NCBI GenBank assembly: GCA_006176705.1
Contig: QRFJ01005043.1
Span: 36,162-100,161, forward strand
Direction of reading: 5' to 3'
Length of the DNA: 64,000 bases
DNA from: Cocos nucifera
Lineage: Eukaryota; Streptophyta; Magnoliopsida; Arecales; Arecaceae
In this document: positions 1 through 11,661 of the stretch, one piece after another
Layout of the letters: each line of letters begins with the position of its first letter
Numbering within the stretch: position 1 is the stretch's first letter
Program-made: the position numbers and the translations under genes
The notes under the pieces: model-generated
Told to the model about the DNA's origin: nothing
Seen by the model: the letters and a program-made list of their open reading frames with translations, nothing else
Databases searched by the model: none

Positions 1-20
1 CATTTGGGACTATCCCTAGG

Positions 21-530
21 TCATTTTGATTTTATGGCATTCATATTTTGCTCAAAATTAAAAATAGATACATCAACATGTAACTGATAAAGACCATTAA
101 TAAGAAAACCACTTGCAATTTTATTTCTTTCATAAAGAATATTACAATGATCCTTAAGAAAACTAATTACATAGCCTTCTAACGCAAGGTAGGAAATAGA
201 AATCAAATTCCTGCTTGCTGCAGGCACATAATAACAGTCTTTTAATACTAAGTCTAAACCAGATGGTAGTCGAAGATGGTATGTTCTCATGGCCATGGCA
301 GCAACTCTTGCTCCATTTTTGATGCGCAGGATCATCTCACCATCCCTCAGCCTCCTACTATCCTCAAGACCCTGCATAGAAGTGCACAAGTAAGCACTAG
401 AACCAGAGTCAAGCACCCAACTGGATGCAGAAGAAACCATAAGGTTAGACTCAATAATGAGCATACAACCAGAAGGACCTGCCTCCTTCTTCTTTAGGAT
501 GGCCAGGTATGTAGGGCAGTTCTGCTTTTA
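21..530 (-). pseudogene. Copia D aspartic protease (pol start), broken
   Basis: Retropepsin region of a copia polyprotein, which would cut the Gag-Pol precursor. The catalytic motif is intact as WVLDSGSS near 420, followed by the family features LPSGLDLVLKDCYYVP and SRNLISISYLALEGY. It lies in the same frame as the gag segment to its right. Only a TAA, just after CFHCNNDSH in the zinc knuckle, separates the two, so gag and protease were originally one reading frame. Another stop closes the frame at about 21. This is a remnant rather than a working gene: one stop lies before it and one soon after. Confidence 0.8.
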
Positions 531-1301
531 GTGACTGTCATTATTGCAATGGAAACACTTTCCTTTGTCAGTGGCTTTCTTTTTTAGCTTTGCCTTTTTC
601 TTCTTTTCTCCTTCCACCTTCTGCTTTTTCACAGACTTCTTCTTCTTTCTAAAAGATTTTCTCTTAGAAGAAGTCTGTTCCATAGCAAGCACTAAGCCTT
701 TAGAACCTTTCATGGAAAGCTCAGTGGTAACCAACATGTTCATAAGTTTGGCTAAGGAATTTTGAAGTTTATGCATATGGTAGCTCATGATGAACTGCAT
801 ATACGCATCAGTCAAGGATTGCAGAATTATATCATTATGTAAATCCAAGTCCAATCTCACTCCAAGCTTCTCAAGCTCTTCCATGTCCTTGATCATCATC
901 AGATAATGATCTTGGACTGACTGCCCATCATGCATCTTAGTCTTGAACTGTCATTTAGTGACTTGATACTTGGCTGTGCGACTCTATTCACCAAACATCT
1001 CCAATAGGTGAGCCAAAATTTGGTGAGCAGTTCTGATATCTTCATGTTGGTACTGAAGTTCATCAAACATCGAGCCCAATATGTAGTATCTGGCCTTATT
1101 ATCTTCATCAGTCTACTTATCTAGAGATGCTCTCTATTCAACGGATGGACGAGCTGGTAAGGTGGGAGGGTCCTGGTCCAATACATGAGTTAACTTCTCA
1201 GAACCCAAAATGATTTTGAAGTTTTGGAGCCAATCCTTGTAATTTGGTCTAGTTAGTCTATGGGTGTTCAGAATTCATGCTAGTGGGTTAGATGCAGACA
1301 T
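528..1301 (-). pseudogene. Copia D gag, full length with in-frame stops
   Basis: Gag of a copia element (the UBN2/Retrotran_gag type that forms the capsid). The ATG at 1301 starts MSASNPLA, and the same frame runs through PNYKDWLQNFKIIL, DEDNKARYYMLGSM and QSVQDHYLMMIKDMEELEKLG to a basic lysine-rich stretch. It ends in a CCHC zinc knuckle that begins GKCFHCNNDSH. There are about five nonsense codons upstream of position 935 (for example after NPLA, after RPSVE, after SLDK and after LEMFGE), but I see no frameshift. The stops fall where the family usually has Arg, Gln or Trp, as expected from C-to-T or G-to-A decay. The family comparison is from memory. Confidence 0.8.
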
Positions 1302-2967
1302 CTTCTTGTAGAGAGTCAAAATTTTTAGTTAGATATTGTAATTAAGACTTAACCAATTTATTTAGAAATTTTATTTTAAAATAAATTAGCACCCATTATT
1401 TTTTTAGATTTCTACACTCCCTCTATAGAAATGCAAAAATCTTCATGATTACTGATTTCTAGTAGGTGGTGCGGTCCCACCATTTGACTCATCACCTCAC
1501 TTAACAGTTATTGGTGATGGATTAGCCAATGAGTGAACAACTCTTGTTCAATGATTCTCTAATCATGGTGCACCCAAACTTGGTCTCTAATTCATGAATC
1601 TCACCATGTTCGAAATATTGATCCACTCCTTAGTTACCACCATTTGGATAGATTGGATTCCTAATTGGGTCTCTCACAATATCCATAATATTGAGCCTAA
1701 TTCATCCTCCAGCCTGTAGCATCCAATGCCTAATAGGCATGGTTGCATCTTCTCGGTGCAACTGAGCCACTATAACCAGCTAAGAACAATCAACCCCAGG
1801 AAGGGCCCGCACATCTACAATGTGGAAGACCATGACTTAATCTTTTCTTAGGGAGATTTGATTTAGATCTCATTAAACTAGACTTGACATAGTCATAACT
1901 ATTATGACTAACCTAGTGGCATGGGTTAGCTCAGATTATTGACCACCTCGGATCAGAACTGAGTCAACAAACATGGCCAGGTAAGTGAGATCGATGGAAG
2001 AGATATGCCATTAACTCGACAAGAACGCATTCGAGTCGAGTAGCTCCCAATTAAAAATCAGTCGATTGTATTTGCCAAACTTACCTTAGACACTAAATTA
2101 TTGAGACAGAACCAATCGGGTTAGCCTACAATCCAGACTCTAACCATTGAGCCTAATTAGGTCTTAGCTTGATCGATCACTCACGTGACTTGATCTTGAC
2201 CCAGACTTAATCCTATTAGGCTAGTCAATTTAAGCATTGTTGATCCCATCTAACCGACTCTTGATTCGATTTGATCAACCGCTGGACCTAATTAAGCTAC
2301 CCAAGCCCGAACCCAGATTTATGAATATGTCTTAGATCTAAAATTCTCAATTTTAGATCTAATTGATATTTCATAAACTTAATTCTTAATTAAGTCAGAG
2401 TTCTTAAACAAAACATGTAAATAAGATCCTAGGATTTTAGGATTTAGGATTTTGCAGAAACTAAGTTTTCAATTTCTGATTAAGAACGAATGCGCAGCAC
2501 CCCTACACATCATAAGAACACCCCATCGAATGGGAGGAGAGGGTCTTTAAGCCCTACTTTGTTCTTATGACTGGATGGCCATGGGGAACACCTTAATCAG
2601 AAATACAACTAATCTATAAACACAAAATAGATCTAAGCATGTATCTCATATAAAAAAAAGATCTAATTAAAATATGTTTTGTATATATCACATATATCAT
2701 GCATGTATGTTTTCCAGATCTAACTTATCTCATAATCATCTGAAAAATTAAATTTAAATTTGATCTTATCAAATAAAATTTAATCTAGATCTATTTGCAG
2801 AACTATTCTACAACTAGTCTAAACATGAAACTATCATATCTCGTATGAACAAATTAATTTTAATTTTTTATTTTCTAATTTCAGATCTAATCATATCTCA
2901 TGTGATATCTAAAATCACTAATTAATCAAATTAAATTAGATCTAAATAAATTTAATAAGAACCTGGG
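1302..2967 (-). other. Leader of copia D (PBS to gag), non-coding
   Basis: About 1.67 kb of AT-rich sequence between the primer-binding site and the gag ATG, with no credible gene. Copia A, B, C and H have leaders of similar length and partly similar sequence, for example the stretch around CGAGTAGCTCCCAATTAAAA near 2040. It contains the structured module at 2511-2569, described separately. Confidence 0.6.
2511..2569 (-). other. Structured leader module, copia D
   Basis: A perfect 10-bp inverted repeat, CATAAGAACA at 2511-2520 and TGTTCTTATG at 2560-2569, encloses two smaller hairpins: CCCAT-CGA-ATGGG at about 2523-2535 and AGGG...CCCT at about 2540-2556. As RNA this would fold into a three-way junction about 400 nt after the primer-binding site. 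Equivalent modules occur in C, A, B and H. The function is unknown; packaging or dimerisation is a guess. Confidence 0.5.
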
Positions 2968-2977
2968 TCTGATACCA
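2968..2977 (-). other. Primer-binding site of copia D (initiator tRNA-Met type)
   Basis: On the minus strand this reads TGGTATCAGA, the usual start of the plant copia primer-binding site complementary to initiator tRNA-Met. It lies 2 nt inside the LTR end, which fixes the LTR boundary at 2980. Confidence 0.85.
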
Positions 2978-2979
2978 GT

Positions 2980-5266
2980 TGAAGAAAAATTTAGATTTTC
3001 TGGGTCAGGTTTATTCAGATCTGATTGGATCGAAAGGCATATTTCAAAAATTTTCTCTTAGATCCAAATCAGATCTGACACTTTTTAGATTTGATTTATA
3101 ATCTGATAATTAAAAAAATAAAACTAAATTAATTTTGAATTAATTTTATCTTGATTCTGGATAATCTGATTACCTATTGATGATCCTGCTGAAGCCCTAA
3201 GATTCTGGATCTAGCCATGCAAGTGTCTGGCCTTTACCGATATCCACTCGGGCCAGATCTGGAGATCTTCTCCTTATCTTTCTTTTTTCTAAAAATTAGA
3301 TCTAGATTTGATTTGGAGGATCTTTAAAACTTCTTCCGAAGGTCACCTGTCATCTCTGCAGCAGTGCTACCTTCTTCCTTTTTCGTCAGCCTTTTCTTGC
3401 CTGACTCGTACTAATCTGAAGAGCCAACTTTCTTAGGCATGGAGAGGAGAGAGAGGGTCAGATGGTAGCATGGAGAAGGGAGAGGGATGGCCTTGGGGTC
3501 TGAGCTAAGAGGAACTTTTTTTAAAAATGGGCATAGATAGGGTCTATTTGTAGACTTTGCTGTGCCATGCAGTGCAGCATCACCCCGACGAATCACATTG
3601 CTTCATTCAATCAGATCTAAATCTGATTGGTAGGATGACATCACCTGATCCAATCAGATGAAAGACCAATAGATTCATCCTAAGGTGGTGCCTAAGACTA
3701 GTCAAAGTCTATAGGTGAGGGTCACCTTGTTTGAATCCAAGAAGCAACCTGGAGTTCCATCCGTATGGGACTCCAGCATCCCTATCCATGGGCGCACACC
3801 ATCCTAGGCATGTGCCCCTTTTCTTTTCAGTTTTCAGAGAGGGGACAAGCCCCTATCTTCTCTCCAATAAGTGCTTGACACATGGGCAGATGTCCAAGGG
3901 TCGAAGGTCAACATTTGACCAAGTCAAAGTACAAGAATTAATAGGTGACGAAAAATGGCAGGTGTTGTCTTAAATTTATCTCGTAAATTAAGACAATCTT
4001 TTTCTGACTTGGACAAGCTTCAGTCAGATCAGGTAAAGGTATCTGAGTGAGCACAAACTCATTTGGCTCAGTTGAGATAACTTTTAAAGATAAGAGAAAG
4101 GAGAATGTTAGGCTCAATCGTGTGCTAGCATGATTTTCTTGAACCTAATTGAATCTTATTCAAATCAACTGAACTGAGTTAGTCCAATTGATGATATCCA
4201 GATCCAAACCCTTATTTGTGTGATCCAATTAGATTTAGTTCTATATGGTAATGGGACATGTCATGATCTTCATCATCGACATCATCGAAACTCCTTTCGA
4301 TGAATTAGAACTCTTCTGATTCAGACAACTTAGAATGATCGATCATCTAAATCATTCTAGTTGCTCCCAAAATCTACTAGTGACACCTAGCAGTATATGG
4401 TGGCAACCCATCAAAATTGAAAATGAACCTCTCGGTGCAGCTACTTGTGTGATTAAGTTCTTCTATCTTGAGCCCCGATCAGATTAGGGTTAAGGTGAAC
4501 TCGTCAAATCCTAATTTCTATCATATGATTTAATTATTCGATTCAAGTCCAATGTGAAAACCTTAATAGAAACTCTTTCTATTATTTCACTTCTACCATG
4601 GCCATGGGCTTATGGACTTGATTCTCATGATTATCATAGGGCTGCTCCTCATCCACCGAGGTAGATAGATTCCATCTTGGTGCAATCCAATTCCTACAAT
4701 GAACATGCTATAGCCAACATACACCTCAGGATTCGAATGGCTAGGAGATCGAGTCATGGTGTAGTCAAACTATAACACCCTCAAGGTGAACTACCGATGC
4801 ACCTCAGATCAAAGAACCAGAATACACCACTGCAGCATCGAGTCAGTCATCGACGAGAAGGTAGACTTTCCTTATGACTACTCGAGGTGGTCACGCTCAG
4901 TGCCCTCATTCTCTAACGAGTACCTATACTCTCGCTCTGGTGTCTCTACACCGTAGACTCAAGACTTATCTACTATAAAGAAGCAATTGTACACTAACCT
5001 TTTGGATCAATCACCATCCTCATGATGATCCTATGGTCAGGAGCATTTTATGAGTTAATAATGAAAATTCTTATCTTAAATTTTCAACTCTTGAAAATAA
5101 GAATTATCATTACCATTAACTCAAGGGATGTATCACAGACACTAAATACACATATGTGATAGAAAATAATTCATTTTATTATTTATAATCAAAATTATAA
5201 TTTTGCCCTTAGAAGTGTATTACAAGTATCAGCCAATTCTGGCTTCTAGGGCACACATATCTAACA
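2980..5266 (-). repeat. 5' LTR of copia D, 2.29 kb
   Basis: Long terminal repeat read on the minus strand, beginning TGTTAGATATGTG at 5266 and ending TTCTTCA at 2980. It is about 2287 bp, long for copia. A second copy of the same family in the same orientation lies at 58116-64000; shared landmarks include CTCGGTGCAGCTAC at about 4433 and TTAGGGTTAAGGTGAAC at about 4484. The small ORFs inside (for example 3411-3596 and 3731-3973) have no protein features and are taken as chance. Confidence 0.8.
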
Positions 5267-5812
5267 GTGCAGTCACTGTACAGAAGGATCTGACCATCAA
5301 GGAAGGGTGCTACTTTGAGCTTGATGATGAACTTCTTCAACTAGATAGCTTCTTTCATAGCATTTAATGCTGTAATGTACTCTACTTCACAAACAGAGTC
5401 TGCCATAGTATGCTACTTGGAACTCTTCCAGCAGATGACTCTACCATTTAGGATAAAGATATAACCCGACATACTTCTACTATCATCATGGTTAGATTAA
5501 AAGCTAGAGTCAGTAAACACCATAAGTTCCAAATCTAACTCACCATAAACCAATCATTGATCCTTAGTATTCCTTAAATACTTAAGGATGGTTTTTACCA
5601 TTTTTCAGTTATTCTTTTCTATATCAAATTGGTATCTACTCACTACTCCTAGTGGGTATGCCACATCTGGTCTTATACATATCATGACGTACTTGATAGA
5701 TTCCACTATCGAAGCATATGGAACTCCACTCATATGCTCTTTCTCTCAGGAGTTGTCGGATAATTCCTCTTAGAGAAAAAAATTTCATGGCCTATTAAAA
5801 GATAGCTCTTTC
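5267..5812 (-). pseudogene. Copia C RNase H fragment
   Basis: Minus-strand remnant of the RT end and RNase H of copia C. It matches the plus-strand copy in copia A at about 41890-42420; for example, the part around 5390-5420 is the counterpart of ADSVCKVEYMAA. Stops and frameshifts are frequent, so no long frame remains. It is truncated at 5267 by the copia D LTR, and on the other side it is separated from its own RT by elements N and CACTA. Confidence 0.75.
5806..5812. other. Target-site repeat left of element N
   Basis: CTCTTTC(T) at 5806-5813 recurs at 9265-9272 immediately right of element N. Copia elements make 5-bp duplications, so the repeat is longer than expected. The exact element edge is uncertain by up to three bases. 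Confidence 0.55.
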
Positions 5813-6737
5813 TATTATCATCCATAATGTTCCAGGCATCACTTAGCTCTGATGTCAAATTGTAGACCCGTGATATCGTTCGAATGCCAATCATCCTTGA
5901 CATCACAAGCACCGATATCATATTACAGAAGCTTTTGATCTTTAGCATGGATCTGAAGGAACCTGTGACGTTCTCTATGGGCAGCAAACCATCGATCCTC
6001 CACCTGGATCTGTGATGGGGCGCCTTCCTCCTTGGGCTTGAGGGAGATGCCCCCTTCTCTAGGGCTTCTTCAAGAACCCTAGGGTGGCAACTCTAGAGAG
6101 AAGAGAGGAAGAGAGTTGAGGGAGAAAAGATCTTTATTCCATAGCATTAATAAACCCTAATACAACCTATGTATTTGTACATAGCCATTAGGCCCGACCA
6201 AAAAACTCTCTGGCTAACCCAATACATGAAGCACTCACCAAGCTCATGTACACCCATGTCTCCCATGCTCTCATCCTCTAGATCTAGACCTGACTCATAT
6301 ATGAATTAGCTACCTTAAGACCTATCAAACCAGACCTTAAGACCCTTAGGATCAACCCAAACCCTAGCCCAAAATAGACCCTCACATAACTATGCCCGCG
6401 CTCTGAGCCGGCTTAGTCTTAGCACTGAGCTGGCTAAGTTCCACTGGGTCGATTCAGTCTGAAACTGAGTCAGCCCAATCCTGTGCCATGCCAACAGTCC
6501 CAAACGTGCAACTCTCTATTTTGCCTATGCTTTGAGACTTAGCCGACCTAGTTTTGGACTGAGTTGGCTAACCTATAGAAAATCTCTTTTCTACAGTCTT
6601 GATTTCTTAGTTTTGGTTCCTTGCTTCATCTTGTGTTTTAAGTCTCCGAAGTACCAACCAAGCCCCTAGAATCCTTGGAGCAATCATCGTGACTCCTCCC
6701 GTGGCCTCCTAAAGCTTGGAAGCACCATAAATCCTCA
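5813..6737 (-). repeat. 3' LTR of element N
   Basis: About 925 bp, the direct repeat of 8341-9264. The shared run AATGCCAATCATCCTTGACA is at about 5882 here and at about 8411 in the partner. It contains several CGGCT/GCCGGCT motifs around 6380-6560. A second primer-site-like motif, reading GACATCAGAGCT on the minus strand at about 5845-5856, lies inside the LTR. Confidence 0.75.
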
Positions 6738-8340
6738 CAATCTCCACCTTGGTGCCCCAAGCCCTAGCAAACCCCTCAATAATGACCTTTTGCATGATCC
6801 CGCTATCCCTGCACACTCGATAGCCCCTATGCAAGCATCATCTCCGCATTCAGCTGTTGTGCACCCTTGAGGCCTTTGGGATGACCGCCTCTACCACTGA
6901 AGATTTATGCTTGCTTCTTGGTACCATCATGAAATTGTAGGATTCCTTCTGTTTAGTAGCTGCATCACTTTTTTTGGACTTTTTTGAAGAACCTACAGCA
7001 TTCCTACATCAGCATATGCTGTACCATCCGACACGATCTCCTTAGAGCTACGCCTGTCTACCTGCACATGTCACTCCACCTGAAACTGTGCATCACCAGC
7101 GCTCTGAACTCATGCCAAATTTTCTCTCTACTTGTGAAGCCACCACTGTGGAGCTCCATCTATATCCAAAGTCCACCTGATGCCATAGAAGTTGACTCTA
7201 TCATCGAGTTCCTTGAGGCTAATCACTCAATGTTGCACTGCTGAGCCTATCGCTGCATCTCAAACACCGTCGCTATCCCTTTGAATCCTATATGGTTTGC
7301 GGACCCCTTCGAAGCTATCTCGGATACCTCTGCAACCTGCGGACACCTCCGAAACTCAAGAGCTCATCCAACTCTTCTAAAACCTATGACTGAATCCTAG
7401 AAAATTCCATCCTAGTCCTTTCCTTCTGCCCCTACACCAGCCATCACTTCAGTTGCGCTCGGAGAACCATCCTCCATCTGAATCGCGACTCTTTCTGGTG
7501 CTCTTGCAGAAGAAATCTAATCTATGATACTCCCAACTACTAGAGACCTCCTAGCGCTCCCTAAGATTCCCTGGCTCTCCCTGAGATCTGCACCTGATCT
7601 CTCTGAGATACTACTGATACTCTCTGCTGAGATACACTCTTTGGCTGCTGCACCACCGAGCCTCTCTTAGCCCCATGACTCCAAGGAAGTGCTCCTTAAG
7701 CACTCTAGCACTTCCTGACTCATCTCTATGTCGCTCTACAGCTGCCCAGCCCTAACTTACTGGACCTCCATGGATCGTCCATCTCCATCACTCCCAAGGC
7801 TTCGCAAATCCATGCTCTGATCGAACCACTGAATACATCTTCGACTACTTTCCTACCTTCCAGACATCGAAGGATGTATAGTCGCTTCCTCAGCCTTCCT
7901 TCGACCATTATCCCTTGGAATATCTCTCTTCAATAGCCCTACAATGCCCATCTTTCTAGAGAATCCTGATGCTCTTTGCTGAGTTACCTCCCTAGGTTGC
8001 TGTATCACCGAGCCTCTCTCAGTCCTGCATCTCTAGAAAAGCACTACTGCAGCACTCCAGCACTCCTTGCCTATCGCATAATCATCATACACCCCAGTCT
8101 TTCCACCAAGATCGATCAACAAATCATGCACCAAATTCTTCCACCTTGGAAAAATCTCTTTTCATTAATCCTCTCAACCTCCACCTTCAATCAGCTGCTC
8201 CTGGTTGGCCAAACCACAGTAATAACAAGGTAGATTTGAGACATACCATGGAATCCTTATACAAATTTTTGATTTCATCTTGTATGACTTCTCCTTTCCT
8301 TCTATGCACCATCAGGCTCTGAAACTTGGCTTTGATACCC
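6738..8340 (-). other. Internal region of element N, no recognised coding
   Basis: About 1.6 kb between the LTRs of N. It starts beside the polypurine tract (6740-6752) and ends at the primer-binding site (about 8326-8339). Open frames of 60-86 codons occur on both strands (6984-7244 plus, 7726-7908 minus, 7976-8233 plus), but none shows retroelement motifs. The plus strand is rich in CT and CACC/CTCC runs. A pair of diverged copies of CTCTGCTGAG-like sequence (near 7630 and 7970) followed by TTGCTGTATCACCGAGCCTC hints at an internal duplication. Confidence 0.45.
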
Positions 8341-9264
8341 TATTATCGTCCGCAACATTCTAGGCATCACCTAGCTCTGATGCCAAATTATAGACCCATG
8401 ATATCGCTCGAATGCCAATCATCCTTGACATCACAAGCACCAATATCATGTTGTAAAAGCTCCTGCTCTTTAGCATGGATATGAAGGAATCTATGATATT
8501 CTCTATGGGCAGCAAACCACCGATCCTCCACCTGGATCTGTGATGGAGTGCCTCCCTCCTTGGACTTGAGGGAGATGCCCCCTTCTCTAGGGCTTCTTCA
8601 AGAACCTCAGGTAGCAACTCTAAAGAGAAGAGAAGAAGAGAGTTGAGGGAGAAAAGATCTATATTCCACAGCATTAATAAACCCTAATACAACCTATGTA
8701 TTTTATACATAGCCATTAGGCCTGACAAAAAAACTCCTCAGCTAACCTAATACATGAAAGCACTCACCGAGCCCTTGTACACCCATGTCTCCCATGCTCT
8801 GATCCTTTGATCTAGATCCACCCCATACATGAATTAGCCACCTTAAGACCTCTTAAACTAGGCATTAAGACCCCTAGGATCAACCCAGATTCTAACCCAA
8901 AATAGACCCTCCCATAACTTTGCCTGCGCACTGAGCCGGCTCAATCTCAGCACCGAGCCGGCTAAGTTCCACTAGGTCGGCTCAGTTTGAAATTGAGCTA
9001 GCCCAGTCCTATGTCGTGCCAGTAGTCTTTAATGCACAGCTCTCTATTTTGCCTGTGCTCTGAGACTTGCTGACCTAGTTTTGTACTGAGCTGGCTAATC
9101 TATAGAAAATCTTTTTTCGATAGTCTTGATTCCTTTGCTTTGATTTCTTGCTTCACCTTATGTTCCAAATCTCCAAAGCACCAACCAAGCCCCTAAAATC
9201 TCTGGAGCCATCATCGTGACTCCTCCCATGGCCTCCTAAAGCTTGGAAGCACCATAAATCCTCA
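8341..9264 (-). repeat. 5' LTR of element N
   Basis: About 924 bp. On the minus strand it begins TGAGGATTTATGGTGC at 9264 and runs to ATAATA at 8341, just before GGTATCAAAGCC. It contains a motif reading TTTGGCATCAGAGC on the minus strand (about 8371-8384), which looks like a better primer-binding site than the one outside the LTR. Confidence 0.75.
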
Positions 9265-9299
9265 CTCTTTCTGGATTCTCCCATTACTACATAAAAGGA

Positions 9300-9655
9300 C
9301 TACGCCAGCAGTTTGTAACTGCTGCCGTAGCCCAAAAAATCACTATCATAGGCTATGGTAGCGATTTTCTAACCACTGCTACTGCGGCCATCGTTGTAGC
9401 TCTATGGCAGTGATTGTTGTAGTGGTTGTTAGAATCACTACCATAGATGGCCTATCGCAGTAGTTTATAAATCGCTACAATAGATCGACCTATTGCAGTG
9501 GTTATGTAACCGTTGCCATAGGATATCTATAGCAGCGATTACATAACCGCTGCCATAGGTAATCTATGGCGGTGATTTCTTAACTACTGCTATAGGTTTA
9601 GTGTAGTGGTTGGCATGGATATGGCAGTGATTATAAAATCACTATCGTAGATCTT
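9300..9655. repeat. Left subterminal repeat array of the CACTA element
   Basis: About a dozen diverged copies of a short unit such as CTATRGCAGCGGTT, alternately direct and inverted, so that neighbouring units form palindromes (AACCGCTGCCATAG). The same unit fills 12965-13100 and 14095-14555. Subterminal repeats of this kind bind the TnpA-type protein in characterised CACTA elements; that role is inferred here. Confidence 0.75.
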
Positions 9656-9818
9656 GAATAATTAAAAAAATAAAATTTTTATTTTTTATATATTTTAACT
9701 GATAAATATAGATATATAACATAAAAAAATATAATAAACATAAAAATTATTCTAAAATACTAAAATTTTATTATCAAATAAAATTTATTATAATATTTTT
9801 TTAAAAAAATAAAATATA

Positions 9819-11569
9819 TTAAAAGTCTCCTAAATCTACATCATCATCGTCGTCGTCATCATCGGGAGCCAGAGCTGGAGTTGGAGCTGGAGCCAAAGCT
9901 AGAGCTGGAGCTGGAATGCGGGCCAACATATCCTCGAAGCTCATGACTTTAAAACACGTGCTGAGCATCGATATCATGTCTCTCATGATGTCCTTCAGAT
10001 GAGATGCGTGCTCCTCAGCCGATTTGCTTGCATTGCAGCATGATCTGCCCATGCCAATGCCTCCTCAGGCTCCTCCTTGCTGACGACACTAAAAGTCTGT
10101 GAGGAGATTTTTGTCTTGAACCAGTAGCTCATCGATGTGTGTCTAGGCCTGCATCGGATCCTCTTAGAGTGCCCAGGCCCCAAGACCTGAGATAGATGTT
10201 CATAGGGCCCAAAGATATCCGAACCCTCGCTTGCAAGTGCATCTAACTAATCTTATAATTATAAATTAGAATAAAATTTTATAAGAAATACTATAATACT
10301 AATCATATATACTAATATATTTAATACTTATAAAAATATGTCCAATCATGACGTTCATCGGCCTGCCCATCTTGTCCATGTGGCTAGATCGAAAGATCTC
10401 GTTATGGCTGGGCATCACTCCATCTCTCATTAGCTATAACAAAGAATAAATTTATCAGAAAGATGATAAAAAATATGAATTTAATTTATCTAGTAAGATT
10501 TAAAATTAATTACCTCTCTATGCATATGACTGACTATAGACTCGCGGCCTAGAGTGTGCGTATACTCCTGGGTTGCATGGTTCTCTCGATTCTGATGGAA
10601 GATAGCCCAATAAGTATTCAAATAAATAATAAATATTTAAATAATATTTAAATAAAATATTAAGCATATTAAAAAATTTAAAAGTTAGGAATTTTACCTC
10701 AAACTCCTGACTCCTCTAGTGTCTAACCATCCTCTCCCACTGACTCAGAGTACAGTCTTGTATTCAGGAAACAAGCTCCTTTGGAGTGTCTCGTCGGTGC
10801 TCGAGCCATCCTCTATGGAGCATGATCTTATAACCTCAGTACAACTCTCCAATCTTCTTGAGTCGGGCATCTTGAGCCCTCTTATGATCGGGAAAGTCAT
10901 ATCTCTTCTGCATAAATTTATCAAAAATCAGTTACAAAATTATTCTTATCAAACATATATAGTGTAAACATATAAAATGCATAAATATAACTAAGATGCG
11001 TGTACTTACCCATATCTCCTCCCATATTCGATCTCTGATGGCAGCATCCATCAAATGCCAGTTTCTAGGCTCTACGAGAATGATGTCCGACTGCCTCACA
11101 AGCACTCCAATAAAGGAATGAATCTCCCATGCGGTCTCTCCTACTGACGTCCCCTCCGCATCATACTAAACCATCACTTGATGCTGGTGGTTCCACACGT
11201 ATGCGATATGTGTGGGACTACAAAATATCCAATCGGATAATGCACCTGCAATACAAATATATTATACAAATATATAAGTGTACAAATACTATATAAAAAA
11301 TAAAGTTATGCTAAATTAATAAAAACATACACTCAAATGCCTGCGATGGTAGAGGCTCAGCTATCGGTGGAGTAGATACTGCTGGTGGAGTAGATGCCAT
11401 CGATGGAGTAGATACTGGAGGTAAAGATCCTTGAGCAGCTGATGTCGAGGTAGATGGAGTATGCTCCGACTACTCCTTGGATGCTGAACTCCGCATAACC
11501 CACCAAGGGATAGGGGTGAAAGATAGATGGTATTTCGGTGCCATCATGACCTGCAATGTTAATGAACAT
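9819..11569 (-). pseudogene. Transposase-like gene of the CACTA element (degraded)
   Basis: Minus-strand coding remains that resemble plant En/Spm-type Transposase_24 proteins. The C-terminal piece (9819-10052) holds SAEEHASHLKDIM, an Ala-Pro repeat, and a run of aspartates ending VDLGDF. Further upstream are LGPGHSKRIR (about 10170), QNRENHATQEYTHTLGRES (about 10530-10605) and VEPRNWHLMDAAIRDRIW (about 11000-11080). The Asn-Arg-Asn...His-Thr-x-Gly-Arg-x-Ser pattern is the part that suggests the family. Stretches are separated by AT-rich gaps that may be introns, and by stops. I cannot define exons or a start codon. Confidence 0.5.
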
Positions 11570-11661
11570 TAATCAATATAATATCATGATATATCAAATT
11601 CGCATAGAAGATGAGCTAGCTCCGTGCCTAAGATAGTCGGCTCTGTGCCTAAAACATCCAA

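Larger units (their letters stand above)
1..5266 (-). mobile_element. Copia element D, 5' part (LTR, leader, gag, protease)
   Basis: Ty1/copia LTR retrotransposon read on the minus strand; its 5' end is at the right and the element leaves the window at base 1. In order from right to left there is a 5' LTR (2980-5266), a primer-binding site, a leader of about 1.7 kb, gag and an aspartic protease. Integrase, RT and the 3' LTR would lie to the left. The LTR opens with TGTTAG and closes with TTCA. The element sits inside the RNase H region of copia C, which resumes at 5267. The candidate target site GTGCA (5267-5271) cannot be confirmed because the partner is outside the window. Confidence 0.85.
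5813..9264 (-). mobile_element. Element N: non-autonomous LTR retrotransposon
   Basis: Two direct repeats of about 924 bp (5813-6737 and 8341-9264) bound a 1.6-kb internal region. On the minus strand the right repeat is the 5' LTR. It is followed by GGTATCAAAGCC (a degenerate initiator-Met primer-binding site), and the internal region ends in the polypurine stretch AAGGTGGAGATTG next to the left LTR. The LTRs begin TGAGGATTTATGG and end ATAATA, that is TG...TA rather than TG...CA. No gag, protease, RT or integrase is recognisable, so the element must have depended on enzymes from another family. It is inserted in copia C between CTCTTTCT repeats. Confidence 0.75.

Noticed and set aside
544..765. 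Plus-strand frame with Phe-rich protein
   Set aside because: Antisense shadow of the Lys-rich part of copia D gag.
3411..3973. Small frames in the copia D LTR
   Set aside because: They lie in LTR sequence, show no domain, and are not maintained as open frames in the second LTR copy at 58 kb.
8360..8674. 104-codon minus frame in the N LTR
   Set aside because: Entirely inside an LTR; the paired LTR at 5813-6737 opens only a shorter, different stretch. No protein family is visible.
5813..9264. Tandem LTR-internal-LTR-internal arrangement suggested by the inner primer-like motif
   Set aside because: The direct repeats are equal in length (~924 bp) and extend to the flanking 8-bp repeat, and a second primer-like site lies just outside, so a simple two-LTR element fits better.
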